DNA of 31,326 nucleotides from Pseudomonadota bacterium (lineage in GTDB: Bacteria; Pseudomonadota; Gammaproteobacteria; Steroidobacterales; Steroidobacteraceae). The stretch is taken from contig JAEWAF010000063.1 of assembly GCA_023391815.1 (NCBI GenBank), positions 1 to 31,326 of the forward strand, read 5' to 3'. Both the position numbers and the translations under genes were made by a program. Positions 1-8,507 of this stretch are shown piece by piece; position 1 is the stretch's first letter, and each line of letters begins with the position of its first letter. The notes beneath the pieces were generated by a model. That model made no database searches, was not told where the DNA came from, and was given only the letters and a program-made list of their open reading frames with translations.

Positions 1-14
1 TCGCCACGCAACAA

Positions 15-58
15 ATAAAAAAAAATTGCTGTTGCGAGCGGCGCCGTCAGGCAGCCGC
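15..58 (-). terminator. Probable rho-independent terminator of prs
   Basis: Read on the minus strand just after the prs stop codon, a GC-rich hairpin (58 to 38; arms GCGGC+GCC and GGC+GCCGC with one bulged T and a TGAC loop) is followed about 12 bases later by a run of nine T (25 to 17). The gap between stem and T-run is longer than usual. A second inverted repeat, CGCAACA/TGTTGCG (7-13 and 30-36), brackets the T-run, so the exact folding is uncertain. Confidence 0.45.
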
Positions 59-67
59 GCGCACGAC

Positions 68-1021
68 TCAGTCGATGTACAGAGAGCTGACGCTCTCCTC
101 ATCCCGAATACGCCGCATGGTCTCGGCGAGCAGACCCGCCACACTCAGCTGACGAATCTTCTTGCAGTTCCGGGCATCCGGCCGCAACGGAATCGTGTCC
201 GTCACCACCAGCTCATCCAGCTGCGACTGCGAGATCCGATCGATCGCCGGGCCCGACAACACCGCGTGCGTGATGTACGCAACCACCTTCTTCGCGCCGT
301 TCGCCTTCAACGCCTCGGCCGCGTGACACAGCGTGCCGGCGGTATCGACCAGGTCGTCGATCAGCACGCAGGTCTTGCCCTCGACCTCACCGATGATGTT
401 CATCACTTCCGACTCGTTCGGCCGGGGACGACGCTTGTCGATGATGGCCAGTTCGGCATCATCCAACCGCTTCGCCAGCGCTCGGGCGCGCACCACGCCG
501 CCCACGTCCGGCGACACCACCATCAGGTTGTCGTACTTCTGCTTCCACGCATCGCCGAGCAACACCGGCGAGGCATACACGTTGTCCACCGGGATGTCGA
601 AGAATCCCTGGATCTGATCGGCGTGCAGATCCACCGTCAGCACCCGGTTCACACCGGCGCTCGCGATCATGTTCGCGACCAGCTTCGCCGTGATCGGCAC
701 GCGCATGGCGCGCGGGCGGCGATCCTGGCGGGCGTAGCCAAAGTAAGGAATCACGGCGGTGATGCGTGCAGCCGAAGCGCGGCGGCAAGCATCGGTCATC
801 ACCAGCAATTCCATCAGGTGATCGTTCGCCGGCGAGCAGGTCGGCTGCACGATGAACACGTCGCGACCGCGCACGTTCTCCAGCAGCTCGACCGTGCACT
901 CGCTGTCGCTGAAGCGACTGACACTGGCCCGGCCCAGCGGCACCATCAGGTGACGCGCGATCTCTTGGGCGAGCTGCGGATTGGCGTTGCCCGTAAACAC
1001 CGCCATCGTGGCACGATCCAT
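68..1021 (-). CDS. prs: Ribose-phosphate pyrophosphokinase (PRPP synthetase)
   Basis: This cytoplasmic enzyme transfers the pyrophosphate of ATP to ribose 5-phosphate to make PRPP, the precursor of purines, pyrimidines, NAD, His and Trp. The 317-residue length is normal for the bacterial class I enzyme. The family landmarks are present in order: the FTGNANPQLA start, the SDSECTVEL segment, the DLHADQIQGFF metal-binding segment, the VVSPDVGGVVRA segment and the PRPP-binding loop DDLVDTAGT. The start at 1021 is supported by a GGAG box 7 bases upstream; an alternative ATG five codons later (1006) would also give a full-length protein. In gammaproteobacteria a tRNA-Gln usually lies just upstream of prs. 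Here only a decayed tRNA-Gln-like sequence is found (1047-1117), and the NRPS operon follows instead of the usual ispE. The gene itself looks intact and is presumably essential. Confidence 0.97.
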   Translation of the reverse strand: MDRATMAVFTGNANPQLAQEIARHLMVPLGRASVSRFSDSECTVELLENVRGRDVFIVQPTCSPANDHLMELLVMTDACRRASAARITAVIPYFGYARQDRRPRAMRVPITAKLVANMIASAGVNRVLTVDLHADQIQGFFDIPVDNVYASPVLLGDAWKQKYDNLMVVSPDVGGVVRARALAKRLDDAELAIIDKRRPRPNESEVMNIIGEVEGKTCVLIDDLVDTAGTLCHAAEALKANGAKKVVAYITHAVLSGPAIDRISQSQLDELVVTDTIPLRPDARNCKKIRQLSVAGLLAETMRRIRDEESVSSLYID

Positions 1022-1046
1022 TCAACACTCCGACTGCAACTGCGAC

Positions 1047-1117
1047 TGGTTGGGGCGGAAGGCATGGCGCCTCCGAACGGTGGGTGAAAACCCGACACGA
1101 GGGCTAACGAAACCAGT
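1047..1117 (-). pseudogene. Decayed tRNA-Gln-like sequence upstream of prs
   Basis: On the minus strand this stretch keeps the 3' half of a proteobacterial tRNA-Gln(TTG). It has a GGGTTTT anticodon-side segment, TTCGGAGG before the T loop, CCTTC closing the T stem, then the CGCCCCA acceptor strand, a discriminator base and CCA (1049 to 1047). The T loop reads CGCCATG instead of the required TTCGAAT type, the anticodon arm is shortened (GGGTTTTCACCC), and the 5' half cannot pair with the acceptor strand. It cannot be a working tRNA. A matching fragment in the same orientation lies at 27685-27758. It may be the degenerate resident tRNA-Gln of the prs locus or an attachment-site scar. Confidence 0.55.
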
Positions 1118-1126
1118 AAATTACTG
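1114..1126. promoter_or_regulatory. Short perfect dyad upstream of prs
   Basis: The sequence CAGTAA-A-TTACTG is a perfect 6+1+6 palindrome about 95 bases upstream of the prs start, in an AT-richer patch. It could be an operator or overlap the prs promoter. No clear -35/-10 pair could be assigned. Confidence 0.25.
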
Positions 1127-1949
1127 ATCTTACGCCCTTTTTAACCCTTCCACTCCCCATCGATTCCCCGTCGCCAGCACCGAAACGGCACCAGCGGCAC
1201 CGTGAACCCAGTAAAGCACACGGTCGAAAGCGGGGGCGCAATATACACGAATCCAGGGGGTCTTAGCGCCCCGCTGCAAGGATTTGTAACGCCGGGCAGT
1301 GCCTGATCCAGGTGGCCGGAGGAAGCCGGGGGCGGCTTGGCCTTCGTAGGCTAAGTTGCTGATTTTACTCGAGGAGCCTGTTGTCACGGCGACAGTGGCA
1401 CCGCAGTACCCGGATCGGCGGTCCAGCACCGCCACGCTCATCGATGCCACCCGGCCAGGCAGACCCGCGTTGCCATCGGTACACCGTCCTGGTCGCTTGC
1501 CAAATACTCAGTGTCAGAGCCCGGGATGAGCTCTGTTGCGTGGCACTACCGACCAACCCCGTTTCCTGTCTTATTCGAAATTGAGCCTCGCGAAACGAAC
1601 GCGGCGAAATCGCCCCGGCGTCCGTACCTTAGCGACTTTTGTCGAGGCCGATTTACCAGCTCGCACAAAGAAGCGGCACGCGGTGAGCTGACCGGCACTA
1701 CTACGAAGCGAGTTGACGCGACTTGGTGATCGGTGCACGGTTGCCGCGCACGAACGGTTCGTGAGCAAAAGCAATCCGGAGCATCGTCCAAGTACCGATA
1801 TTCCTTTCGACTCGACCTGTTTCTCACGTTCCTTTGACCCAACGCTGCTGAGTAGATCGGAGCACTGCCACTCACTCGAGAGACGCAGTCTGGTCGTTTT
1901 ATTGCTTGAAGAAATGTCGCGAAGGCCGCGATCAATTGGAGCTGATTGC
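1127..1949. other. Intergenic region between prs and the NRPS operon
   Basis: About 820 bases with no gene that I can support. The short open frames here on both strands resemble no known protein, and no remnant of ispE, which often sits on this side of prs, was recognised. The promoter of the NRPS operon should lie here, but no convincing sigma-70 hexamer pair was found. The only clear structure is the dyad at 1749-1763. Confidence 0.6.
1749..1763. promoter_or_regulatory. Operator-like dyad upstream of the NRPS operon
   Basis: CACGAAC-G-GTTCGTG is a perfect inverted repeat with 7-base arms and one central base, about 190 bases before the chosen start of NRPS 1. This size suits a dimeric helix-turn-helix regulator. 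No regulator gene is present in the window to match it. Confidence 0.3.
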
Positions 1950-4900
1950 ATGACCATGGATGGAACTCATCGCACGGATCGCGAGGCGAGCGACCTTTTC
2001 TCTTCGGAAACACACGCGGCGGATGCTTCGGGTAAGAGAGCGTCGCCACTGTCGCTCATACAACGAGAGCTGTGGCTCGAAGCGCAGGGCCGTGCTTCAC
2101 CCGACACGCTCGCCGTTCACCTCATATTGGCCGGCGATCTCAATCGCGAAGCGCTGCGTCTCGCGTTCGATCAATTGGTGGCCAGACATGAAGCCCTTCG
2201 AACCACGTTTCCTAGCATCGGCGGCAACCCGGTAGCGGCCATAGGGCATGACGACATCCGCCTGCAACTCGAACAGGCGGATGCTCGGTTCGATACGGAT
2301 CCCCCGACATTCGACCTGGGCCAAGGTCCGCTCGTGCATGCCCGCCTGCACCGCATTCCGTCGCAGGAGCATTCGCTGTCGATCATGCTGCATCGGATCG
2401 TTGCCGATCACGCCTCGATTCATATCCTCATCGACGAGCTGTGCGAGCTTTATGACGCGGCCGTAGCGGCGCGCGGCAGCCGCCTGCCTCAGATAATGCT
2501 ACAGCACACGGACTATGCGGTTCGCCAGCGTCACCAACTCGGCAGCGATCGCCTCAACGAGCAGCTCTCCTTCTGGAAACAAACATTATCGAATCCGCCG
2601 GCGCCGCCACTGACACCCGAGCCGACTCGCTCGGGCGAGAGCGAGCCGAGGTTCGGACAAGTTCCGCTGGTTCTGTCGAAATCACTCACCGAACACCTCA
2701 AAGCGGTCGCCCGACAGCAAGACGTGTCGTTGCTTTCGGCTCTCGTCGCAAGTTGGGCAATGTTGCTCGGCCGATGGACCGGCCAGGAAGAGATCATCGT
2801 TGGATCAAGAGTCTCGCCTCGGCGCCGTGAGAACGCGTTACGAACCGTCGGGCCACTGGAAAACACAGTGGCGCTGCGCATATCCACTCATCGAGACCTG
2901 ACTGTCCGCCAGCTGCTGCGAGCAACGGAAACGACGATCGCCCAAGCCGAGGCGCGCAAGGATATTCCCTTCCAGAAAGTCGTCGCGTCGCTTGGGCTGG
3001 GCGACGTCGGCTGCTTGCTCCAGACGCAAGTCACTTTGAGCGATGACCCGCAAAACAAGCGGATGCAGGGCTTGCGACTCAGCAAAGTGTCCATCGTCGA
3101 GTCGCAATCCCCCTTCAGCATCTCCTTGTCGCTTTCCGACACAGTGGACGGACTGGTCGGCGCACTGACATACGCCCGGGACGTCGTCAGCTCAGATACT
3201 GCGGAGCGCCTAGCCACAGCGTGGCAGGTGCTGCTGGCACACGCGATCGAGGATTCCGGGCAATGCATTACCGCGCCGTCGATGTTGACGGAGACCGAGC
3301 GCGAACGCGTCATCCACGAATACAACGATACGCAGCGCGCATTCCCAGGGTCAGCATTGGTGCATGAGCTATTCGAACAGCAGGTACTTCGCTCTCCCGA
3401 TGCGACCGCGGTGGAATTCGAGGGCGCCTCGCTCACGTATGCTGAGTTGAATCGCAGAGCCAACCAGCTCGCGCATTGCCTGCGAGACCGTGGTGTCCAA
3501 CCGGATAGGCTCGTCGGCGTCTATGTCGAGCGCAGTCTGGAGATGGTCATCGGCCTGTTGGGCGTTCTAAAAGCGGGCGGTGCTTATGTCCCGCTCGATC
3601 CGAGTTATCCGACCGAACGCCTCGACTACATGATTGCGAACGCCGCTCCGCGGGTGCTGCTCGTCCAGGGAGCGTTGTGGAAGGATCGCAACTCCGGCAT
3701 TCAGGCGGAAGTCCTGGCGCTCGATACGGATTGGGAAGCCATCGCGAGCTATTCCGCCGACAATCCTCGTCCCGCGGACGTGAATCTCACGTCACGCAAT
3801 CTTGCCTACGTCATATACACGTCTGGATCGACGGGCCAACCCAAGGGGGCGATGAACGAGCATCGCGCCGTGGCGAATCGCCTTTTGTGGATGCAGGACG
3901 AATATCGGCTCGACAGCCACGACCGCGTGCTGCAGAAAACACCTTTCAGCTTCGATGTGTCCGTTTGGGAATTCTTCTGGACGCTGCTGAGCGGTGCACG
4001 GTTGGTTATGGCGCGTCCGCAAGGTCATCAAGATCCTTCGTATCTTCGCGATGTCATCGAAGCGGCCGGCATCACGACACTGCACTTTGTTCCCTCGATG
4101 CTGCAGAGTTTCCTGAGCCATCACGAATCAGGCGCGTGCGCATCGATCGAGCGCATCGTCTGCAGCGGCGAGGAGTTGCCACTGGCCCTGAAGCACAAAT
4201 GCCTTTCATCGCTGCCAGCCGCCCGGTTGTTCAATTTGTACGGCCCGACCGAAGCCGCAGTCGACGTGACAGCCTGGGAATGCACGCCGCATGACGCGGA
4301 CACTCGCGTGCCCATTGGGCAGCCGATCGCAAACATTCAAATGTATGTTCTGGATCGGCACCTGCAAGCCGTCCCGATCGGCGTTGCGGGAGAGCTCTAT
4401 ATCGGTGGAATCGGCGTCGGCCGCGGTTATCTGAATCGCCCCGCGCTCACCGCCGAACGCTTTATCGCCGATCCGTTCGGCTCGGCCAGCGACGCAAAAT
4501 TGTACAAGACCGGCGACCTGGCTCGCTGGCGCAGCGATGGCGCGCTTGAATACCTCGGCCGCAACGATCACCAGGTGAAAATCCGAGGCGTTCGAATCGA
4601 GCTCGGCGAGATCGAGGCACGGCTAAGCACCCACCGACAAGTGCAGGAATGCGTGGTAGTCGCCCGCGAGGAAGCTCAGGGCGACAAGCGACTGGTCGCC
4701 TATATCACGGCTCATAGCGACAACACGCCCACGATAGACGCGATACGTGCGCACTTACGAGCCGGGCTCCCGGAGCACATGGTCCCCAGCGCCATCGTCG
4801 TGTTGGAGAAAATGCCGCTGTCGCCCAACGGAAAACTCGATCGGCGCGCGCTGCCGGCACCAGATCTCACCGCGTACACGAGCAAACCGTACGAGCCACC

Positions 4901-7900
4901 GGAAACAGAGCAGGAAATCGTGCTGGCGAGCCTCTGGTGCGAACTGCTGCGGGTGGAGCGTGTTGGCCGGCTCGATAACTTCCTGGAGCTTGGCGGGCAC
5001 TCATTGTTGGTCGCGCGAATGATCGAACGCCTGCGTGCCTGCGGATTGACCACAGGCTTTCGAGATGTATTGAAGCGCCCGACCTTACGTGAGGTCGCGA
5101 TCTCCTTGCGTGCCGCTGATCCGCCCGACGGCGCAACGCCATCCGATCCGATTCCCGAGGGCTGCGCGAGTATCACGCCGGAAATGATTCCCTTGGTGGC
5201 TCTGGAGCCCACGCACATTCAGAAGATCGTGGATCGCGTTCCCGGCGGCGCGGCCAATATCCAGGACATCTATCCACTCACGCCGCTACAAGAAGGCATG
5301 CTGTTTCATCATTTGCTCGAGGGCGGTCGAGACACCAGCCATGTGCTCAGTATGCTTCTGTCGGTGTCTTCGGCGCCAAAGCTTCGCCAGCTGATCTCGG
5401 CGCTGCAGAGGGTCGTCGATCGACATGAGGTGCTACGCACGGCGGTGCTTTGGGAAGATCTGCCGCGTCCCGTGCAGGTCGTGTATCGCAAGGCAAGCTT
5501 GCCCGTGGAGCAAGCCAAACTCGATGCACGGGGCAACGCGGTGGACATCATCAATGAATTGCTGAGCTCCCGGGGCCCGTGGAATGACATTCGCATTGCG
5601 CCGTTGGTACGCATGCGAACTGCAGCGTCCCCTGACGGCACGGAATGGCTCGTCTTGCTGCAAATCCATCATCTCGTCTCCGATAACGAGTCCCTGGATA
5701 CGCTCCTGAAAGAGGTGCGAGCGCACATTCAGCAAGATGAATCGCATCTTTCCCGTCCTCCGAGCTATCGCGTTCACGTTGCGCGGGCACTGACACTCGC
5801 GAACAGTCAGGAAGCTGAGAAGTTCTTCCGTGATCGGCTTGGTGACATCGAGGAGCCAACCGCTCCGTTCGGCTTGGGACATGGAGAGCATGCCAGCCGG
5901 CCCATGGAGCAGGCGCGTCGTCCGCTTGCTGCCAACCTCGCGACGCGTGTGCGTTTGCAGGCTCGTAAGCTCAGCATCAGTCCCGCAACGATATTTCACG
6001 CAGCGTGGGCAGTGCTGATTGCCCATGCAAGCGCGCGAAACGAGGTTGTGTTCGGCACAGTTCTGCTCGGACGCCTGGATGGCAATGCCGAGTCGCAACG
6101 AGCGCTGGGAATGTACATCAACACGTTGCCGCTACGATTGCAGCTCGACGGAGCAACGAGCGCGGATTTGATCAAGCAGACACACAGCGAGTTGATCGAG
6201 CTGGTCGGTCACGAGCAAGTATCGCTGGCGCTCGCACAAAGGTGTAGTCGTATCGCCGCGCCCACGCCTCTTTTCAACGCCCTGATGAATTATCGGCATA
6301 GCTCGACGGATACCAGCGCCGCGTGGACCGTCGCGCCTGGCATCGAAGTGCTCTCATTGCACGATAGGACAAATTATCCGCTCACCCTATCGGTCGACGA
6401 GCATCCCGAGGGCTTCGTCGTCGGCATCAAATCGGCTGGCGTGACCCCGCAGTCAGTGCTGTCGTATTTCGTGACTGCGATGCAATCTTTGTTGGATGCT
6501 CTCGAGCATGCGCCGCACACGGCGGCGCTGGCATTGCCGGTGCTGCCGCAAGCCGAGCGTGACCGAGTCGTTCACTCGTTCAATCCCGCCGCTGAACAGT
6601 TCCCGCGCGAAATGCTCCTTCACGAGTTGTTCGAGCACCAGGTAGAGCGAACGCCGCTGGCGCCCGCGGTCGTGTATCGAGAGGAATCGATCACATTCGA
6701 GGAGCTCAATCAGCGCGCGAACCGGCTTGCCCGCTATCTGCGCACCCAAGGCGTTGGCGCGGATCAGCTCGTCGGTATTTGCATTGAGCGCAGCCTCGAC
6801 ATGATTGTCGCACTCCTCGCCGTATGGAAGGCGGGCGGCGCATACGTCCCGCTGGATCCCGACTATCCGAGCGAGCGACTCGCATCGATCCTCGATGATG
6901 CTCGGCCACGTGCGCTGCTGACGCAGGAACATCTCCGGCCCCGGCTCCACTCACTCGCTCGCGAGATTGAGATCCTCGCGTTGGATTCGCAATCGCAAGA
7001 AATCGCCAGCAACGCCGTCGGCAATCTCGACGCACGCGCGTTGGATGCAAGGCCCGACCACCTCGCCTACGTGATCTATACGTCCGGATCGACAGGTCGC
7101 CCGAAAGGCGTGATGGTCGAGCATCGAAATGTCATCAGCCTCATCGGCGGACTGGAGGAGATCTATGCGCAATCCGCTGCCTGCCAGCGGATCGGTGTGA
7201 ATGCGTCCTTCAACTTCGACGCTTCCGTCAAGCAGCTCATCCAGGTGCTCTCAGGTCGCACTTTGGTGTTGCTGCCGCGGGAAGTTCGCATGGACGCGAC
7301 GAAGCTGCTCGCATACGTCAAGCAGTATCGAGTGAACGGCATCGATTGCACACCGTCGCAACTGCGCGCATGGATCGATGCGGGTTTGCTCGAATCTTCG
7401 AACCTCGACTTGCACGTGGTGCTCGTCGGCGGTGAAGCGATCGATCCACTTCTGTGGTCGCGTCTCTCGCAATCACCCGCGATCGATTTCTATAACGTGT
7501 ATGGGCCGACCGAAAGCACCGTCGACACGACGTTCAGCCGCATCAACGGCAGTGACACCGCCTCCCATATCGGCCGGCCGATGATGAATCGACGTGTATA
7601 CATACTGAACCAGCGGCGTGAGCCCGTGCCGATCGGTGTCGCTGGCGAGCTGTGGATCGGCGGTGCCGGCATTGCGCGAGGTTACCTAAATCGACCGGAG
7701 CTCACGGCCGAGAGATTTTTCCCGGATCGCTTCAGCCCCGAGGCACAGGCTCGCTCGTACAGGAGCGGCGACCTCGCACGTTGGCGGGATGACGGAAACA
7801 TCGAATATCTCGGGCGCGCCGACGATCAGGTGAAGATTCGCGGCTATCGTATCGAGCTGATCGAAATAGAGGCGCAGCTGTCACGCCATTCGCGTGTCAA

Positions 7901-8507
7901 GCAATGTGCGGTAGTCGCCTGTCGCGATCGCGCAAATGAGTTGCGGTTGGTCGCATATGTCACGAGCGATGCCGACCGGCCGACCGCGGATTCGCTGCGC
8001 TCTCACCTGAGGCAGGTATTGCCGGATTACATGATTCCAAGCGTCGTCGTTTTCAAGGAATCGTTGCCGCTTACACCGAGCGGCAAGATCGATCGACGCG
8101 CGCTGAGCCGATCGATAATCGAGCCTCAGCAGAGCACGCAGTATGAAGCGCCGCTCGGCGATACCGAAGAGACGCTTGCCGCCATCTGGCAGAGCGTGCT
8201 GGACACGCAGTCGGTGTCACGCAACGACAACTTCTTCGAGCAGGGAGGGCACTCGCTGTCGGCAATGCAACTGATCGTCCGCATCCGTGCCGCGTTATCG
8301 ATCGATGTTCCCATCGACCTGCTGTTCAAACATCCGGTGTTGAACGAACTGGCCGCTCGGCTCGAAACGGCGCTGCAGAACCAATTGCTGGAACGGCTGC
8401 GCAATGGCGACGGGGAACTGGACGACATGATCGCCGAGCTGGCGGCGATGCCGGAAAGCCGGGTCAAGGAATTGATGGCTGAAATGACGATAGGAGATCA
8501 GGCGTGA
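1950..8507 (+). CDS. Nonribosomal peptide synthetase 1, two modules: C-A(Ser)-T-E/C-A(Glu)-T
   Basis: First assembly-line protein (2185 aa), predicted to load Ser and then add Glu. Domains by residue: C1 about 32-455, A1 470-960, T1 with phosphopantetheine Ser1018 in GGHSL, dual E/C domain 1073-1530, A2 1556-2044, T2 with Ser2102, then a helical acidic tail. A1 pocket residues read DVWHVSLVDK (Ser); A2 reads DAKDLGVVDK (Glu). The second condensation domain has the extra N-terminal HHLL motif (His1120), the SITPEM...VPGGAANIQDIYPL lead-in and HHLVSDN (His1240-His1241), all typical of dual epimerisation/condensation domains, so Ser should become D-Ser. C1 carries HRIVADH (148-154) instead of HHxxxDG and has lost the catalytic second His, so it is probably inactive. 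The frame is open from 1713, but ATG 1950 is preferred: it has a GGAG box 8 bases upstream and lies about 30 codons before the C domain. Overlaps NRPS 2 by 4 bases. Confidence 0.93.
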   Translation: MTMDGTHRTDREASDLFSSETHAADASGKRASPLSLIQRELWLEAQGRASPDTLAVHLILAGDLNREALRLAFDQLVARHEALRTTFPSIGGNPVAAIGHDDIRLQLEQADARFDTDPPTFDLGQGPLVHARLHRIPSQEHSLSIMLHRIVADHASIHILIDELCELYDAAVAARGSRLPQIMLQHTDYAVRQRHQLGSDRLNEQLSFWKQTLSNPPAPPLTPEPTRSGESEPRFGQVPLVLSKSLTEHLKAVARQQDVSLLSALVASWAMLLGRWTGQEEIIVGSRVSPRRRENALRTVGPLENTVALRISTHRDLTVRQLLRATETTIAQAEARKDIPFQKVVASLGLGDVGCLLQTQVTLSDDPQNKRMQGLRLSKVSIVESQSPFSISLSLSDTVDGLVGALTYARDVVSSDTAERLATAWQVLLAHAIEDSGQCITAPSMLTETERERVIHEYNDTQRAFPGSALVHELFEQQVLRSPDATAVEFEGASLTYAELNRRANQLAHCLRDRGVQPDRLVGVYVERSLEMVIGLLGVLKAGGAYVPLDPSYPTERLDYMIANAAPRVLLVQGALWKDRNSGIQAEVLALDTDWEAIASYSADNPRPADVNLTSRNLAYVIYTSGSTGQPKGAMNEHRAVANRLLWMQDEYRLDSHDRVLQKTPFSFDVSVWEFFWTLLSGARLVMARPQGHQDPSYLRDVIEAAGITTLHFVPSMLQSFLSHHESGACASIERIVCSGEELPLALKHKCLSSLPAARLFNLYGPTEAAVDVTAWECTPHDADTRVPIGQPIANIQMYVLDRHLQAVPIGVAGELYIGGIGVGRGYLNRPALTAERFIADPFGSASDAKLYKTGDLARWRSDGALEYLGRNDHQVKIRGVRIELGEIEARLSTHRQVQECVVVAREEAQGDKRLVAYITAHSDNTPTIDAIRAHLRAGLPEHMVPSAIVVLEKMPLSPNGKLDRRALPAPDLTAYTSKPYEPPETEQEIVLASLWCELLRVERVGRLDNFLELGGHSLLVARMIERLRACGLTTGFRDVLKRPTLREVAISLRAADPPDGATPSDPIPEGCASITPEMIPLVALEPTHIQKIVDRVPGGAANIQDIYPLTPLQEGMLFHHLLEGGRDTSHVLSMLLSVSSAPKLRQLISALQRVVDRHEVLRTAVLWEDLPRPVQVVYRKASLPVEQAKLDARGNAVDIINELLSSRGPWNDIRIAPLVRMRTAASPDGTEWLVLLQIHHLVSDNESLDTLLKEVRAHIQQDESHLSRPPSYRVHVARALTLANSQEAEKFFRDRLGDIEEPTAPFGLGHGEHASRPMEQARRPLAANLATRVRLQARKLSISPATIFHAAWAVLIAHASARNEVVFGTVLLGRLDGNAESQRALGMYINTLPLRLQLDGATSADLIKQTHSELIELVGHEQVSLALAQRCSRIAAPTPLFNALMNYRHSSTDTSAAWTVAPGIEVLSLHDRTNYPLTLSVDEHPEGFVVGIKSAGVTPQSVLSYFVTAMQSLLDALEHAPHTAALALPVLPQAERDRVVHSFNPAAEQFPREMLLHELFEHQVERTPLAPAVVYREESITFEELNQRANRLARYLRTQGVGADQLVGICIERSLDMIVALLAVWKAGGAYVPLDPDYPSERLASILDDARPRALLTQEHLRPRLHSLAREIEILALDSQSQEIASNAVGNLDARALDARPDHLAYVIYTSGSTGRPKGVMVEHRNVISLIGGLEEIYAQSAACQRIGVNASFNFDASVKQLIQVLSGRTLVLLPREVRMDATKLLAYVKQYRVNGIDCTPSQLRAWIDAGLLESSNLDLHVVLVGGEAIDPLLWSRLSQSPAIDFYNVYGPTESTVDTTFSRINGSDTASHIGRPMMNRRVYILNQRREPVPIGVAGELWIGGAGIARGYLNRPELTAERFFPDRFSPEAQARSYRSGDLARWRDDGNIEYLGRADDQVKIRGYRIELIEIEAQLSRHSRVKQCAVVACRDRANELRLVAYVTSDADRPTADSLRSHLRQVLPDYMIPSVVVFKESLPLTPSGKIDRRALSRSIIEPQQSTQYEAPLGDTEETLAAIWQSVLDTQSVSRNDNFFEQGGHSLSAMQLIVRIRAALSIDVPIDLLFKHPVLNELAARLETALQNQLLERLRNGDGELDDMIAELAAMPESRVKELMAEMTIGDQA

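Noticed and set aside
26..1087. 353-codon open frame on the plus strand
   Set aside because: Antisense to prs; the translation is Arg/His-rich and low in information, typical of a shadow frame.
1713..1949. Extended N-terminus of NRPS 1
   Set aside because: The frame is open to 1713, but the extra 79 codons resemble no docking domain. The ATG at 1950 has a well-spaced ribosome binding site and sits at the normal distance from the C domain.
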